Positions 23,038-23,301 of a DNA stretch of 23,301 nucleotides are shown here, piece by piece. The notes beneath the pieces were generated by a model, which was not told the origin of the DNA, ran no database searches, and saw only the letters and a program-made list of their open reading frames with translations. The position numbers and the translations under genes were made by a program. Position 1 is the stretch's first letter, and each line of letters starts with the position of its first letter. The stretch comes from a virus: positions 1 through 23,301 of IMG/VR virus record IMGVR_UViG_3300042343_001610. One strand, given 5' to 3'.

Positions 23038-23301
23038 TAATTGTTCCTGTCTTGTTTACGAAAATCTTTGCAATCTTTAATAGCAGCTTTCAATGTTTCT
23101 GCATAGTTTAATGTCTGTTGTTCAGTCATTATAGTTGATTGCTGATATTTAAGATAACCATTAAACCACAAGTCCCATGTCATTTTAATACGATGCTGAA
23201 ACCCGTTAAGAAAGCTCAATGTTTCGTATGCAATACTGCTTAAAAACGAATTTTTAATTTTGTATGTGTTTGAAACATCAAATGGTCTATCCCAGTACGC
23301 A
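23037..23301 (-). CDS. Hypothetical protein, 5' partial (88 visible residues)
   Basis: The frame is open to the right-hand edge of the window, so the true start lies beyond 23301; a TTG at 23219 is in frame but needs no special role. Visible blocks are Y-W-D-R-P-F-D-V-S-N-T-Y, N-G-F-Q-H-R-I-K-M-T-W-D-L-W-F-N-G-Y and a charged, helical end (A-E-T-L-K-A-A-I-K-D-C-K-D-F-R-K). No known domain is recognised. It ends as TAATG with the start of queE and so is probably the first visible gene of the same operon. Confidence 0.65.
   Translation of the reverse strand, partial: AYWDRPFDVSNTYKIKNSFLSSIAYETLSFLNGFQHRIKMTWDLWFNGYLKYQQSTIMTEQQTLNYAETLKAAIKDCKDFRKQDRNN

Overview
The window looks like part of a tailed-phage genome, most likely a marine T4-like myovirus of the kind that infects cyanobacteria, SAR11 or other marine bacteria. 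The DNA is visibly AT-rich. Genes are packed tightly with 1 to 29 nt overlaps, and there are tail-fibre and collar proteins, a phage ThyX, a T4 RNase H-like nuclease, a QueE-type radical SAM enzyme and many small proteins of the conserved-in-marine-myovirus type. No tRNA, rRNA, integrase, transposase or CRISPR array was seen. The host cannot be named from the sequence alone.

Layout. Positions 1-14191 are a plus-strand block of virion genes. It holds the C-terminal part of a subtilisin-like protease with extra beta-rich domains, a 200-aa conserved structural protein, three consecutive proteins sharing one N-terminal tail-fibre module (679, 305 and 506 aa), and a 2558-aa fibre/adhesin. The adhesin consists of a marine-myovirus N-terminal domain, about 15 Calx-beta-like repeats, a glycine-rich domain and two related C-terminal modules. 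NATAAATA (T4-type late promoter) motifs precede two of these transcription units. A perfect palindromic hairpin at 14219-14240 separates this block from the convergent minus-strand block.

Positions 14248-23301 are all minus strand and, read in transcription order (high to low coordinate), encode: a partial unknown protein, QueE, a conserved 141-aa protein, an unlisted 53-aa protein, an RNase H/5'-3' exonuclease, five small unknown proteins, a MoxR-type AAA+ ATPase, a metallopeptidase-fold/VWA protein, four small unknown proteins and ThyX. Many junctions are TAATG or ATGA overlaps, which suggests translational coupling. Two near-perfect host sigma70 promoters lie upstream of the MoxR gene (TTGACA-16-TATAAT) and the VWA gene (TTGACA-17-TATACT). 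Each has an inverted repeat placed on the promoter core.

How it fits together: the plus-strand block builds the adsorption apparatus late in infection. The minus-strand block takes over nucleotide and nucleic-acid metabolism (dTMP synthesis by ThyX, RNA-primer or flap removal by the exonuclease, 7-deazaguanine synthesis by QueE) and adds a MoxR-VWA chaperone-like pair that appears to have its own host-polymerase promoters. The most notable items are the dyad-bearing promoters around the MoxR/VWA pair, a QueE whose iron-sulfur cysteine motif is split by a long insertion, the giant Calx-beta-repeat adhesin, and a subtilase encoded among the tail genes.
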